From JBOGEN01 sp050743265 (lineage in GTDB: Bacteria > Actinomycetota > Actinomycetes > JBOGEN01): a DNA stretch of 5,438 nucleotides. Position 1 is the first letter of the stretch. Each line of letters opens with the position of its first letter. The position numbers and the translations under genes are program-made. Shown here one piece after another: positions 1 to 5,438 of this stretch. The notes beneath the pieces are model-generated. The model had not been told where the DNA came from. It saw only the letters and a list, made by a program, of their open reading frames with translations, and did not search any database. The stretch is taken from NCBI GenBank assembly GCA_050743265.1, contig JBOGEN010000085.1, positions 1 to 5,438 of the forward strand. Direction: 5' to 3'.

Positions 1-2334
1 GGCCAGCACCGGGGAGAGCCCGGCGACGACCGCCAGCCCGACCGCGGCGGGCTGGCGCCAGCTGAACGCCCGGTTCGTCAGCCCCTCCAGCGCGCCCTCC
101 GCGCCGATCGTGACGGCGACCACCACCGCGAGCCCCGCGACCGCGGTGGGGAAGCCGGGCCAGGCGGCCACCGCGGCACCGGACGTCGGGCCGGTGAGGT
201 CGAATCGGCTCATCAGCAGCGAGAACACGATCGCCACCACGGCGACCGCCCAGCTGACCACGAGCGGGAGCCGCCGGGTCGGCCGGAGCAGTGCCGCGAG
301 CGCGGCGACGAGGAGCCCGGCGCTGAGCACGACCGGGTACATGCCCGGCCCGCCCGGGTGCAGCAACACGAGGGCGATCGGGTCGAGCACCGGGTCGGAG
401 AGGTCGGGGCCTGGCGCACCGGCCTCGAGGAGCAGCAGCGACGGGTCGCGCAGCACGTCCAGCGTCCACGGCAGCAGCACGATCGGCGGCACCGCGACGA
501 CGATGCCCAGGCGCATCGCCCGGTCCCGGGCGCCCAGCAGACCGAGCGCGAGGAGGCCGAGTACCACCGCGAGCAGGTACGCCGACGGGACGAACGCCGC
601 CACCACCGCCAGCACCGCGCCGGTGGCCCAGGGGGTGTTCGACGCCGGCGGTCGCGGGAGCAGCGCGAGCGTGCGCAGGAACAGCCGGGCCAGCACCGGC
701 AGCAGCACGATGCCGACCGCGGTCCCCAGCCGTCCGGCGGCGACCGCGCCGGTGGCGGCCGGCAGCAACGCGTACGCCGCGGCGGCCCAGACCCGGAGGA
801 GCCGGGACTCGACGAGGCCGGCGGACGCCCGGTACGCGGACAGCGCGGCGAGCGGCACCGCTCCCAGCATGAGCAGGTCCACGGCCGCCCCGGCCTTGCC
901 GAGCAGGACGGTGCCCACGGTCGCCACGACGGCCAGGTACGGGGGTGCGGTGGCGTCGCTGCCGATGCCCACGTCGTGCCACGAGGCGACGTACGTCTGC
1001 CACAGGTCGCTCACGCCCGGCGGTGCGGGGAGCAGCGCACCGCCCATGAGCGTCCCGCCCCAGAGCAGGTCACGGGCGGCGGCGAGGGTGACGAGGGTGA
1101 GCCCGGCGACCAGCAGCAGGCTCGGCCGGCCGAGCAGGCGGCGCAGCCCCTCGCCACCGGCCGCCTCGAGGTTCTCCACGTCGTCGGTGGCCGGGCCCGT
1201 CTCGTGGCTCTCGTGCGCGGCATGGCGGAAGGCCGGCTGGTCCAGCGCGTCGCGGCGTCCCGTCAGCAGCCCCGTGACCACGTCGGCCATGTGGCGGAGC
1301 TGCGCACCGCGCGGGGCGAGCAGGTGGCGTGCTGCGCGGTGGTCCAGCGGGCCGGAGCGCCGACGCCGCCGTCGCGCGGCCATCACCTTGTCAGGACGCA
1401 GCAGGACGAGGAGCAACGCGGCAAGCTCGTCGACGGCGAAGCCGACCCGTTTGGACAGCACGTACCCGATCGAGCGCAGCACCGAGACCACGACGAAGCG
1501 GGGGTACGCCAGCGGCAGCGCGCTCAGCGGCAGGTTGGCGAGCAGGACGTGGAGCGCGTTGCGCCGGTCCGCGAGGTGGCGGTGGTTGCGCGCGCAGTCG
1601 ACGCGGCGGCGGGACAGGCTCGCCGCCTCCGCGTGGTGGACGACCGCGTCCGGGACGACGAGCACACGGTGGCCCGCGAGGTTGACACGCCAGCCGAGGT
1701 CGAGGTCGTCACGGAAGATCGGCAGCGCCGGGTCGAACCCGCCGAGCCGCTCGAACAGGTCGCGCCGGACGAGCATGCCCGCCGTGCTGACGGCGAGCAC
1801 CTCGCGGATGCCGTCGTGCTGGCCCTGGTCGGTCTCGCCCCGCTCGAGCCCGGTCTCGCGGCGTCCCGACCGGGTGACCGTGATGCCGACCTCGAGCAGC
1901 TGGTCCTTGTCGTACCACCCGCGGACCTTGGGCCCGAGCACGGCGGCGCTGGGGGACGTCTCCCCCACGGCGAGCAGGTGTGCGAGGGCGTCCGGGGCGG
2001 GGGCGCAGTCGTCGTGGAGCAGCCACAGCCACTCGACGACGTCGCTCCCGTCCGGCGAGACCGCAGGGACCGTGGCGACCGCGCGGGAGACCGCGGTTCC
2101 GAAGCCGAGCCCGCGGGAGATCTCCACCACGTGCTCCTCGCCGACACGCTCGGCGAGGATCTCGGAGGTTGCGTCTCTACTGCCGGTGTCAGCGACGACG
2201 AGCCGCTGCACCGGTCGGTCTTGGGACGCGAGCGCGCTCAGCATCTCCGGCAGCCAGCGCGACCCGTCGTGGGTCACGAGCACTGCGGTGACGACGTGGC
2301 GTGCGTCGGAGGGGTCGGTCGGACCGTAGGGCAT
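1..2334 (-). CDS. Large membrane glycosyltransferase: GT2 domain plus multi-pass membrane region, C-terminus beyond the window
   Basis: The frame is open from ATG at 2334 to the left edge, giving 778 codons without a stop; the C-terminus is outside. Residues about 14-260 form a GT-A family-2 domain. They include the nucleotide-sugar binding strand VTAVLVTHDGSRWL (15-28), DTGSRDAT (49-56, the usual D-x-GS-x-D-x-T), HDDC (107-110, in the DXD position), GGFDPALPIFRDD with DDLDLGWR (209-216, the catalytic ED-type motif), and RNHRHLADRRN (249-259). After a basic stretch with six Arg (321-326) and an acidic linker (about 376-395) come roughly ten or more hydrophobic spans: near 403-421, 464-503, 512-556, 569-624, 664-708, 728-748 and 763-778. 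DLWQTYVASWHDVGIGSDA (443-461) resembles an extracytoplasmic loop of polyprenyl-sugar-dependent membrane transferases. It probably makes a cell-envelope glycan; donor and acceptor are not visible. The start is firm: an in-frame TGA lies 14 codons upstream with no other start between, though the Shine-Dalgarno (GGACGA) is weak. Confidence 0.9.
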   Translation of the reverse strand, partial: MPYGPTDPSDARHVVTAVLVTHDGSRWLPEMLSALASQDRPVQRLVVADTGSRDATSEILAERVGEEHVVEISRGLGFGTAVSRAVATVPAVSPDGSDVVEWLWLLHDDCAPAPDALAHLLAVGETSPSAAVLGPKVRGWYDKDQLLEVGITVTRSGRRETGLERGETDQGQHDGIREVLAVSTAGMLVRRDLFERLGGFDPALPIFRDDLDLGWRVNLAGHRVLVVPDAVVHHAEAASLSRRRVDCARNHRHLADRRNALHVLLANLPLSALPLAYPRFVVVSVLRSIGYVLSKRVGFAVDELAALLLVLLRPDKVMAARRRRRRSGPLDHRAARHLLAPRGAQLRHMADVVTGLLTGRRDALDQPAFRHAAHESHETGPATDDVENLEAAGGEGLRRLLGRPSLLLVAGLTLVTLAAARDLLWGGTLMGGALLPAPPGVSDLWQTYVASWHDVGIGSDATAPPYLAVVATVGTVLLGKAGAAVDLLMLGAVPLAALSAYRASAGLVESRLLRVWAAAAYALLPAATGAVAAGRLGTAVGIVLLPVLARLFLRTLALLPRPPASNTPWATGAVLAVVAAFVPSAYLLAVVLGLLALGLLGARDRAMRLGIVVAVPPIVLLPWTLDVLRDPSLLLLEAGAPGPDLSDPVLDPIALVLLHPGGPGMYPVVLSAGLLVAALAALLRPTRRLPLVVSWAVAVVAIVFSLLMSRFDLTGPTSGAAVAAWPGFPTAVAGLAVVVAVTIGAEGALEGLTNRAFSWRQPAAVGLAVVAGLSPVLA

Positions 2335-2367
2335 TTCGTCCGTGCATCCGCCGGCTTCGTGGGGGGT

Positions 2368-2381
2368 CTGCCGTCAGGCAG
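2368..2381 (-). other. Small hairpin in the whiB2-glycosyltransferase gap
   Basis: The minus strand reads CTGCC-TGAC-GGCAG, a perfect 5-bp stem with a 4-nt loop, followed by ACCCCCC and no T tract. It lies in the 122-nt gap between whiB2 and the glycosyltransferase start. It could weaken read-through from whiB2 or sit in the leader of the downstream gene. The rest of the gap shows only a lone -10-like TACTGT (2402-2397) without a partner -35, so the two genes may share a transcript. The evidence is thin. Confidence 0.2.
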
Positions 2382-2456
2382 GTCGGCCGTCGGCTTACAG
2401 TACGCGACCCCCTCCGAGCCGCTGTGGGAGGCCTCAGGCCGACCCCGACGGCACCC

Positions 2457-2714
2457 TCAGACGGCCTGCTTCTTCAGCCTCCGGCGCTCGCGTTCGGACA
2501 GCCCACCCCAGATGCCGAACCGCTCGTCGTGCGCAAGGGCGTACTCAAGGCACTGGGCCCGGACGTCGCACGTGAGGCAGACCCGCTTCGCCTCCCGCGT
2601 CGAGCCCCCCTTCTCGGGAAAGAACGCCTCCGGATCCGTCTGCGCGCACAGCGCGCGCTCCTGCCAGTCCAGCTCTTCGGCGAACCCGTGGAGCAGTGGG
2701 AGAACCTCGCTCAC
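2457..2714 (-). CDS. whiB2: WhiB2/WhmD-type Wbl iron-sulfur transcription factor
   Basis: This is a complete 85-residue Wbl protein, the usual size for the family. The four cysteines that ligate the [4Fe-4S] cluster are C23, C46, C49 and C55 (C-x22-C-x2-C-x5-C). They are followed by the family turn GIWGG at 67-71 and a basic DNA-contact tail, SERERRRLKKQ. The segment ALCAQTDPEAFFPEKGGSTR and the ending LAHDERFGIWGGLSERERRRL are near-identical to WhiB2 of M. tuberculosis, WhmD of M. smegmatis and WhiB of Streptomyces. Those orthologues are needed for septation (sporulation septation in Streptomyces, where WhiB acts with WhiA), so a cell-division role is likely here. The start is GTG, fixed by AGGAGG 5 nt upstream; the stop is TGA at 2459-2457. 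It appears to have its own promoter in the gap after fbiC. Only the N-terminal 15 or so residues differ from relatives, as is common. Confidence 0.95.
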   Translation of the reverse strand: MSEVLPLLHGFAEELDWQERALCAQTDPEAFFPEKGGSTREAKRVCLTCDVRAQCLEYALAHDERFGIWGGLSERERRRLKKQAV

Positions 2715-2719
2715 AGTCG

Positions 2720-2725
2720 CCTCCT
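2720..2725 (-). promoter_or_regulatory. Strong Shine-Dalgarno of whiB2
   Basis: The minus strand reads AGGAGG, then CGACT (5 nt), then GTG. This six-base match to the anti-Shine-Dalgarno at a short normal spacing decides the start of whiB2 at the GTG at 2714-2712 and indicates efficient translation. It contrasts with the weak site before the downstream glycosyltransferase. Confidence 0.8.
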
Positions 2726-2779
2726 CGACCCCTCAGTTGTCTTCGACATCCCCCGTCGGCACCGAACGACAACAATGGA

Positions 2780-2809
2780 ATTACACGCGCGTGTCGCTAC
2801 GGGCGTCAA
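2780..2809 (-). promoter_or_regulatory. Predicted whiB2 promoter (housekeeping sigma type)
   Basis: On the minus strand TTGACG (2809-2804) and TGTAAT (2785-2780) are separated by 18 nt. Each hexamer matches five of six bases of the sigma-70/HrdB/SigA consensus. A start at about G2773, 7 nt after the -10, would give a leader of about 59 nt before the whiB2 GTG. This is the only AT-leaning stretch in the gap, as expected for a promoter. It implies that whiB2 can be transcribed independently of fbiC. The promoter is flanked by a long inverted repeat and overlapped by a palindrome, suggesting control at this site. Confidence 0.6.
2783..2794. promoter_or_regulatory. 12-bp perfect palindrome across promoter spacer and -10, candidate operator
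   Basis: ACACGCGCGTGT reads the same on both strands. It overlaps the first three bases of the TGTAAT -10 hexamer and the adjoining 9 bp of the spacer. A dimeric protein bound here would block RNA polymerase, so a repressor site is the natural guess. The pentamer GACAC, reported as the core of WhiA binding sites in Streptomyces, overlaps its left end on the minus strand (2795-2791). The CGCGCG core is easy to get by chance in such DNA, so the call rests on length and placement. Confidence 0.35.
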
Positions 2810-2860
2810 GCGACTTCGTGATATCCGCGCGGACTGCGAACCGATACCGTGCGAAGTCGC
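2810..2860. repeat. 51-nt imperfect inverted repeat upstream of the whiB2 promoter
   Basis: On the minus strand the arms GCGACTTCG (2860-2852) and CGAAGTCGC (2818-2810) are perfect 9-bp complements. Inside them GGTATC (2848-2843) can pair with GATATC (2825-2820) using one G-U pair. This gives a 15-bp stem interrupted by a 3x1 internal loop and closed by a 17-nt loop. The loop side includes part of a separate perfect 10-bp palindrome, TCCGCGCGGA (2824-2833). The repeat ends exactly where the -35 hexamer of the whiB2 promoter begins. It could be a terminator or insulator for read-through from fbiC, or a DNA site for a dimeric regulator. No poly-T follows on either strand. The symmetry is read directly from the bases; the role is inference. 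Confidence 0.6.
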
Positions 2861-2917
2861 CCAGAAGGGGCAGAGCGGGTGCCGGTGCCCAGGTCGGACA
2901 GGCGTTTCGGGACGTAC

Positions 2918-2931
2918 CCGGGCGTGCCCGG
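2918..2931 (-). terminator. Hairpin right after fbiC stop, possible terminator
   Basis: Three bases after the fbiC TGA the minus strand can fold into a perfect stem, CCGGG-CACG-CCCGG (5 bp, 4-nt loop). There is no T tract after it. Actinobacterial terminators often lack a U run, so a weak intrinsic terminator for fbiC is possible. In DNA this GC-rich, a 5-bp stem can also arise by chance, and the position directly behind the stop codon is the main argument for it. Confidence 0.35.
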
Positions 2932-2933
2932 CC

Positions 2934-5438
2934 TCAGGCGGGACGTGCGCGCACCGCGTCGCCGTGGGCGGTCGGAGCGGTCACCCGCTCGTACGTGGTC
3001 GTGCGCTGGAGCGCGGGGCGTCCCACCGAGTGCGCGATCTGCTCCAGCTCGGCTACCGTGCGTGACGAGCCGTGCTCGGACCCGGCCATCCGGCTGATCG
3101 TCTCCTCCATCAGCGTGCCGCCGAGGTCGTTGACGCCGCCGGTGAGCACCTGGGCGCACCCCTCCGAGCCGAGCTTGACCCAGGAGCACTGGACGTTGTC
3201 GATCCGCCCGTGCAGCAGCAGCCGGGCCATCGCGTGCACGACCCGGTTCTCCCGGACGGTCGGCCCCGGCCGCGCGACACCCGCGAGATAGATCGGCGCG
3301 GAGTGGTGCACGAACGGCAGCGGGACGAACTCGGTGAACCCGCCGGTCTCGTCCTGCACCCGGGCGAGGAGCCGCAGGTGTGCCAGCCAGTGGCCCGGGT
3401 GGTCGACGTGGCCGTACATCATCGTCGCGCTGCTGCGCAGCCCCACCCGGTGCGCGCTCGTCACCACCTCGACCCAGGTGGACGCGGGCAGCTTGCCCTT
3501 GGTCAGCACCCAGCGGACGTCGTCGTCGAGGATCTCGGCCGCCGTCCCGGGGATGGTGTCCACGCCGGCGTCGCGGGCACGGGCGAGCCAGTCCGTGTAC
3601 GACAGGCCGGTGCGGCTCGCGCCGTTGACGACCTCCATCGGGCTGAACGCGTGCACGTGCATCTCGGGGACGCGTGCCTTCACCGCGGCGGCGAGGTCGA
3701 AGTACGCCGTTCCGGGCAGGTCCGGGTGGATGCCGCCCTGCATGCAGACCTCGGTGGCGCCGAGCTCGGCCGCCTCCTGCGCACGGTCGGCGACCTGGTC
3801 GAGCGACAGCGTGTACGCGTCGGCGTCCGTCCTCCGTTGCGCGAACGCGCAGAAGCGGCAGCCGGTGTAGCAGACGTTGGTGAAGTTGACGTTGCGGTTC
3901 ACCACGTACGTGACGTCGTCGCCGACGGTGTCGCGGCGGACCTCGTCCGCGAGTGCGGCCAAAGCGTCGAGCGCCGGCCCGTCGGCTGCAAAGAGGGCGA
4001 GCGCCTGCGCGTCGGTGAGCCCGGCGGGGTCGTCGGCGGCTGCGCGCAGCGCCGCACGCACGTCCGCGTCGAGCCTGGGCCGCGCGCTGCGCTCGGCGGT
4101 GGCGGAACCGGCGGCCTGCACGCTCTCCCGCAGCGCCTGCCAGTCCCCGTACACCTCGTCGAAGTCGGCGCGGCGGTCCCCCGTCCGTCCCTCGGTGTCG
4201 ATGGCGGTGTGCAGGTCGGTACGCCCGGACGGGGCGAGCCCGCCGTCGGGCTCCTGCCAGGGCAGCCCTCGCGGGCGGCGCCCCTCGACGGCCAGCCCGG
4301 TGTCGGGGTTGGCCAGGGCGTCCACGTGCGGCTGCACGCGCGGGTCGAGCCAGGGCTCGCCGCGGCGCAGGTACTCGGGGTAGACGGTGAGCCGCTCGCG
4401 CAGGGTGAAGCCTGCCTCGGCACTCGCCGCGGACAGCGCGTCGACCTGCGGCCAGGGCCGTTCGGGGTTCACGTGGTCGGGCGTGACCGGGCTGACGCCG
4501 CCCCAGTCGTCGATCCCGGCACGGAGCAGCAGGGCGTACTCGTCCCCGGCGAGGTTCGGCGGCGCCTGCAGGCGGACGCCGGGGCCGAGCAGCAGTCGGG
4601 CCACCGCGACGACGGCGGCCACCTCGTCCATGTCCGGCTCGAGGGCGCCGCGCATCGCGATGTCGTCCTTGGCGCGGAAGTTCTGGACGATGACCTCCTG
4701 CACGCCCCGGTGCCGGCGGGCCACGTCCCGGATCGCGAGCAACGCGTCCACCCGCTCGGCGTACGTCTCGCCGATGCCGACGAGGATCCCGGTGGTGAAC
4801 GGGACGGCGCAGCGACCGGCGTCCTCGAGCACGCGCAGCCGAACCGCGGGCTCCTTGTCCGGGGAGCCGTAGTGCGGGCCACCCGGCTCCGACCACAGCC
4901 GTGTGGCCGTCGTCTCGAGCATCATCCCCATGGACGGCGCGACGGGCTTGAGCCGCTGCAGGTCCGCCCACGAGAGCACGCCCGGGTTCAGGTGCGGCAG
5001 CAGGCCCGTCTCCTCGAGGATGCGTACCGCCATCGCGCGGACGTAGCCGAGCGTCGAGTCGTACCCCCGCTCGTCGAGCCACTCCCGGGCCGCCGGCCAC
5101 CGGTCCTCCGGCCGGTCGCCGAGTGTGAGCAGGGCCTCCTTGCATCCGGCCTCGGCACCCCGGCGGGCGACGTCGAGCACCTCGTCCGGCTCGAGGAACG
5201 CACTGGGCAGGCGGTTCGGCGTCGTGGCGAACGTGCAGTAGTGGCAGCGGTCGGCGCAGAGCCGGGTCAGCGGGAGGAAGACCTTCGGGCTGTACGTGAC
5301 CACGCCCGGACGCCCCAGGCTGGCCAGCCCCGCGTCGCGGACCCGGGAGGCCGCGGCGAGCAGGTCGTCGAGCCCGTCGCCGCGGGCGTGCAGCAGCACC
5401 TCGGCCTCGGCACGGTCGAGCGTCACGCCGTCCCGCGC
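2934..5438 (-). CDS. fbiC: FbiC, bifunctional FO synthase (CofG-CofH fusion), 5' end beyond the window
   Basis: This enzyme makes FO (7,8-didemethyl-8-hydroxy-5-deazariboflavin), the chromophore of coenzyme F420, from tyrosine and 5-amino-6-ribitylaminouracil in the cytosol. Numbering residues from the GTG at 5426, the CofG half (about 1-345) has the radical-SAM cluster motif CADRCHYC with C57, C61 and C64. It is followed by family-typical stretches such as GCKEALLTLGDRPE, PSMGMMLETT and NPGVLSW. A linker (about 345-500) contains GLPWQEPD. The CofH half (about 500-815) has a second cluster motif, CYTGCRFC (C519, C523, C526), then TEVCMQGGIHP, HVHAFSPME, IPGTAAEILDD and NDLGGTLMEETISRMAGSEHG. 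Both active sites look intact, with no frameshift. The four codons before the GTG read A-R-D-G, giving ARDGVTLD, which matches the interior of known FbiC proteins (ARDGVTL in M. tuberculosis FbiC, from memory). The GTG is therefore probably an internal Val, and the true start lies about 20-40 codons beyond the edge. The stop is TGA at 2936-2934. Confidence 0.97.
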   Translation of the reverse strand, partial: ARDGVTLDRAEAEVLLHARGDGLDDLLAAASRVRDAGLASLGRPGVVTYSPKVFLPLTRLCADRCHYCTFATTPNRLPSAFLEPDEVLDVARRGAEAGCKEALLTLGDRPEDRWPAAREWLDERGYDSTLGYVRAMAVRILEETGLLPHLNPGVLSWADLQRLKPVAPSMGMMLETTATRLWSEPGGPHYGSPDKEPAVRLRVLEDAGRCAVPFTTGILVGIGETYAERVDALLAIRDVARRHRGVQEVIVQNFRAKDDIAMRGALEPDMDEVAAVVAVARLLLGPGVRLQAPPNLAGDEYALLLRAGIDDWGGVSPVTPDHVNPERPWPQVDALSAASAEAGFTLRERLTVYPEYLRRGEPWLDPRVQPHVDALANPDTGLAVEGRRPRGLPWQEPDGGLAPSGRTDLHTAIDTEGRTGDRRADFDEVYGDWQALRESVQAAGSATAERSARPRLDADVRAALRAAADDPAGLTDAQALALFAADGPALDALAALADEVRRDTVGDDVTYVVNRNVNFTNVCYTGCRFCAFAQRRTDADAYTLSLDQVADRAQEAAELGATEVCMQGGIHPDLPGTAYFDLAAAVKARVPEMHVHAFSPMEVVNGASRTGLSYTDWLARARDAGVDTIPGTAAEILDDDVRWVLTKGKLPASTWVEVVTSAHRVGLRSSATMMYGHVDHPGHWLAHLRLLARVQDETGGFTEFVPLPFVHHSAPIYLAGVARPGPTVRENRVVHAMARLLLHGRIDNVQCSWVKLGSEGCAQVLTGGVNDLGGTLMEETISRMAGSEHGSSRTVAELEQIAHSVGRPALQRTTTYERVTAPTAHGDAVRARPA

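Noticed and set aside
110..2329. A 739-codon plus-strand open frame rich in Ser, Arg, Thr and Ala
   Set aside because: Low-complexity composition and no motif; it is opposite the glycosyltransferase, whose GT2 motifs and membrane spans are unmistakable.
2397..2402. TACTGT as a -10 for a separate glycosyltransferase promoter
   Set aside because: It fits a loose TANNNT pattern, but nothing like TTGAC lies 16-19 nt upstream, so it stays unsupported without start-site data.
2430..2440. GGCCTCAGGCC palindrome downstream of whiB2, also matching 10 bases at 2930-2939 over the fbiC stop
   Set aside because: The stem is only 4 bp with a 3-nt loop and no T tract. The shared 10-mer is GC-rich and one copy includes coding bases, so coincidence is the simplest reading.
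2810..2860. A tRNA-like T-loop string (GGTTCGCAGTCC on the minus strand) in the fbiC-whiB2 gap
   Set aside because: The loop does not fit a 5-bp T stem with a 7-nt loop, and there is no anticodon arm, D arm or acceptor stem around it.
358..3291. A 977-codon open frame on the plus strand covering the glycosyltransferase, whiB2 and the 3' end of fbiC
   Set aside because: Over the glycosyltransferase it runs in exact antisense codon register to the real frame. Its product is a run of Gln, Arg, His and Gly with no domain, it crosses three real genes and both gaps, and such shadows are expected at this GC content.
2806..5145. A 779-codon minus-strand open frame overlapping fbiC in another frame
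   Set aside because: Arg/Ala/Gly/Pro-rich product with no motif, while the fbiC frame carries both radical-SAM clusters and full family conservation.

Overview
The window is high-GC DNA with the codon bias of an actinobacterium: almost every third codon position is G or C, GTG is used as a start, and the proteins are rich in Ala, Arg and Val. A fused FO synthase (FbiC) next to a WhiB2-type Wbl protein confirms a Gram-positive actinomycete. A free-living Micrococcales or Propionibacteriales relative is plausible, but the sequence alone does not fix the genus.

All three genes lie on the minus strand, so in transcription order the window reads from right to left. (1) 5438 to 2934 holds most of fbiC, the bifunctional radical-SAM FO synthase (CofG and CofH halves) that makes the deazaflavin chromophore of coenzyme F420. 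Its first codons lie beyond the right edge. (2) 2933 to 2715 is a non-coding gap with a hairpin just after the fbiC stop, a 51-nt imperfect inverted repeat, and a good housekeeping-type promoter (TTGACG, 18 nt, TGTAAT) whose spacer and -10 are overlapped by a 12-bp palindrome. (3) 2714 to 2457 is a complete whiB2 (whmD/whiB) gene with a strong Shine-Dalgarno and a GTG start. (4) 2456 to 2335 is a short gap with no convincing promoter. (5) 2334 to 1 is the first 778 codons of a large membrane glycosyltransferase: a cytosolic family-2 catalytic domain followed by a long multi-pass membrane region that runs off the left edge.

FbiC feeds F420 biosynthesis. WhiB2 is an iron-sulfur transcription factor of septation and cell division. 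The glycosyltransferase probably builds a cell-envelope glycan. A Wbl regulator between F420 and envelope-glycan genes resembles the mycobacterial whiB2-fbiA-fbiB neighbourhood, but here the F420 gene is fbiC. The fbiC-whiB2 gap suggests that whiB2 has its own promoter and is not simply read from fbiC.

I see no RNA genes, CRISPR array, insertion sequence, phage gene or attachment site. Long open frames on the plus strand across the glycosyltransferase and fbiC are codon-bias shadows. The least characterised items are the symmetric elements around the whiB2 promoter and the exact role of the large glycosyltransferase. I found no clear sign of a wholly new system.
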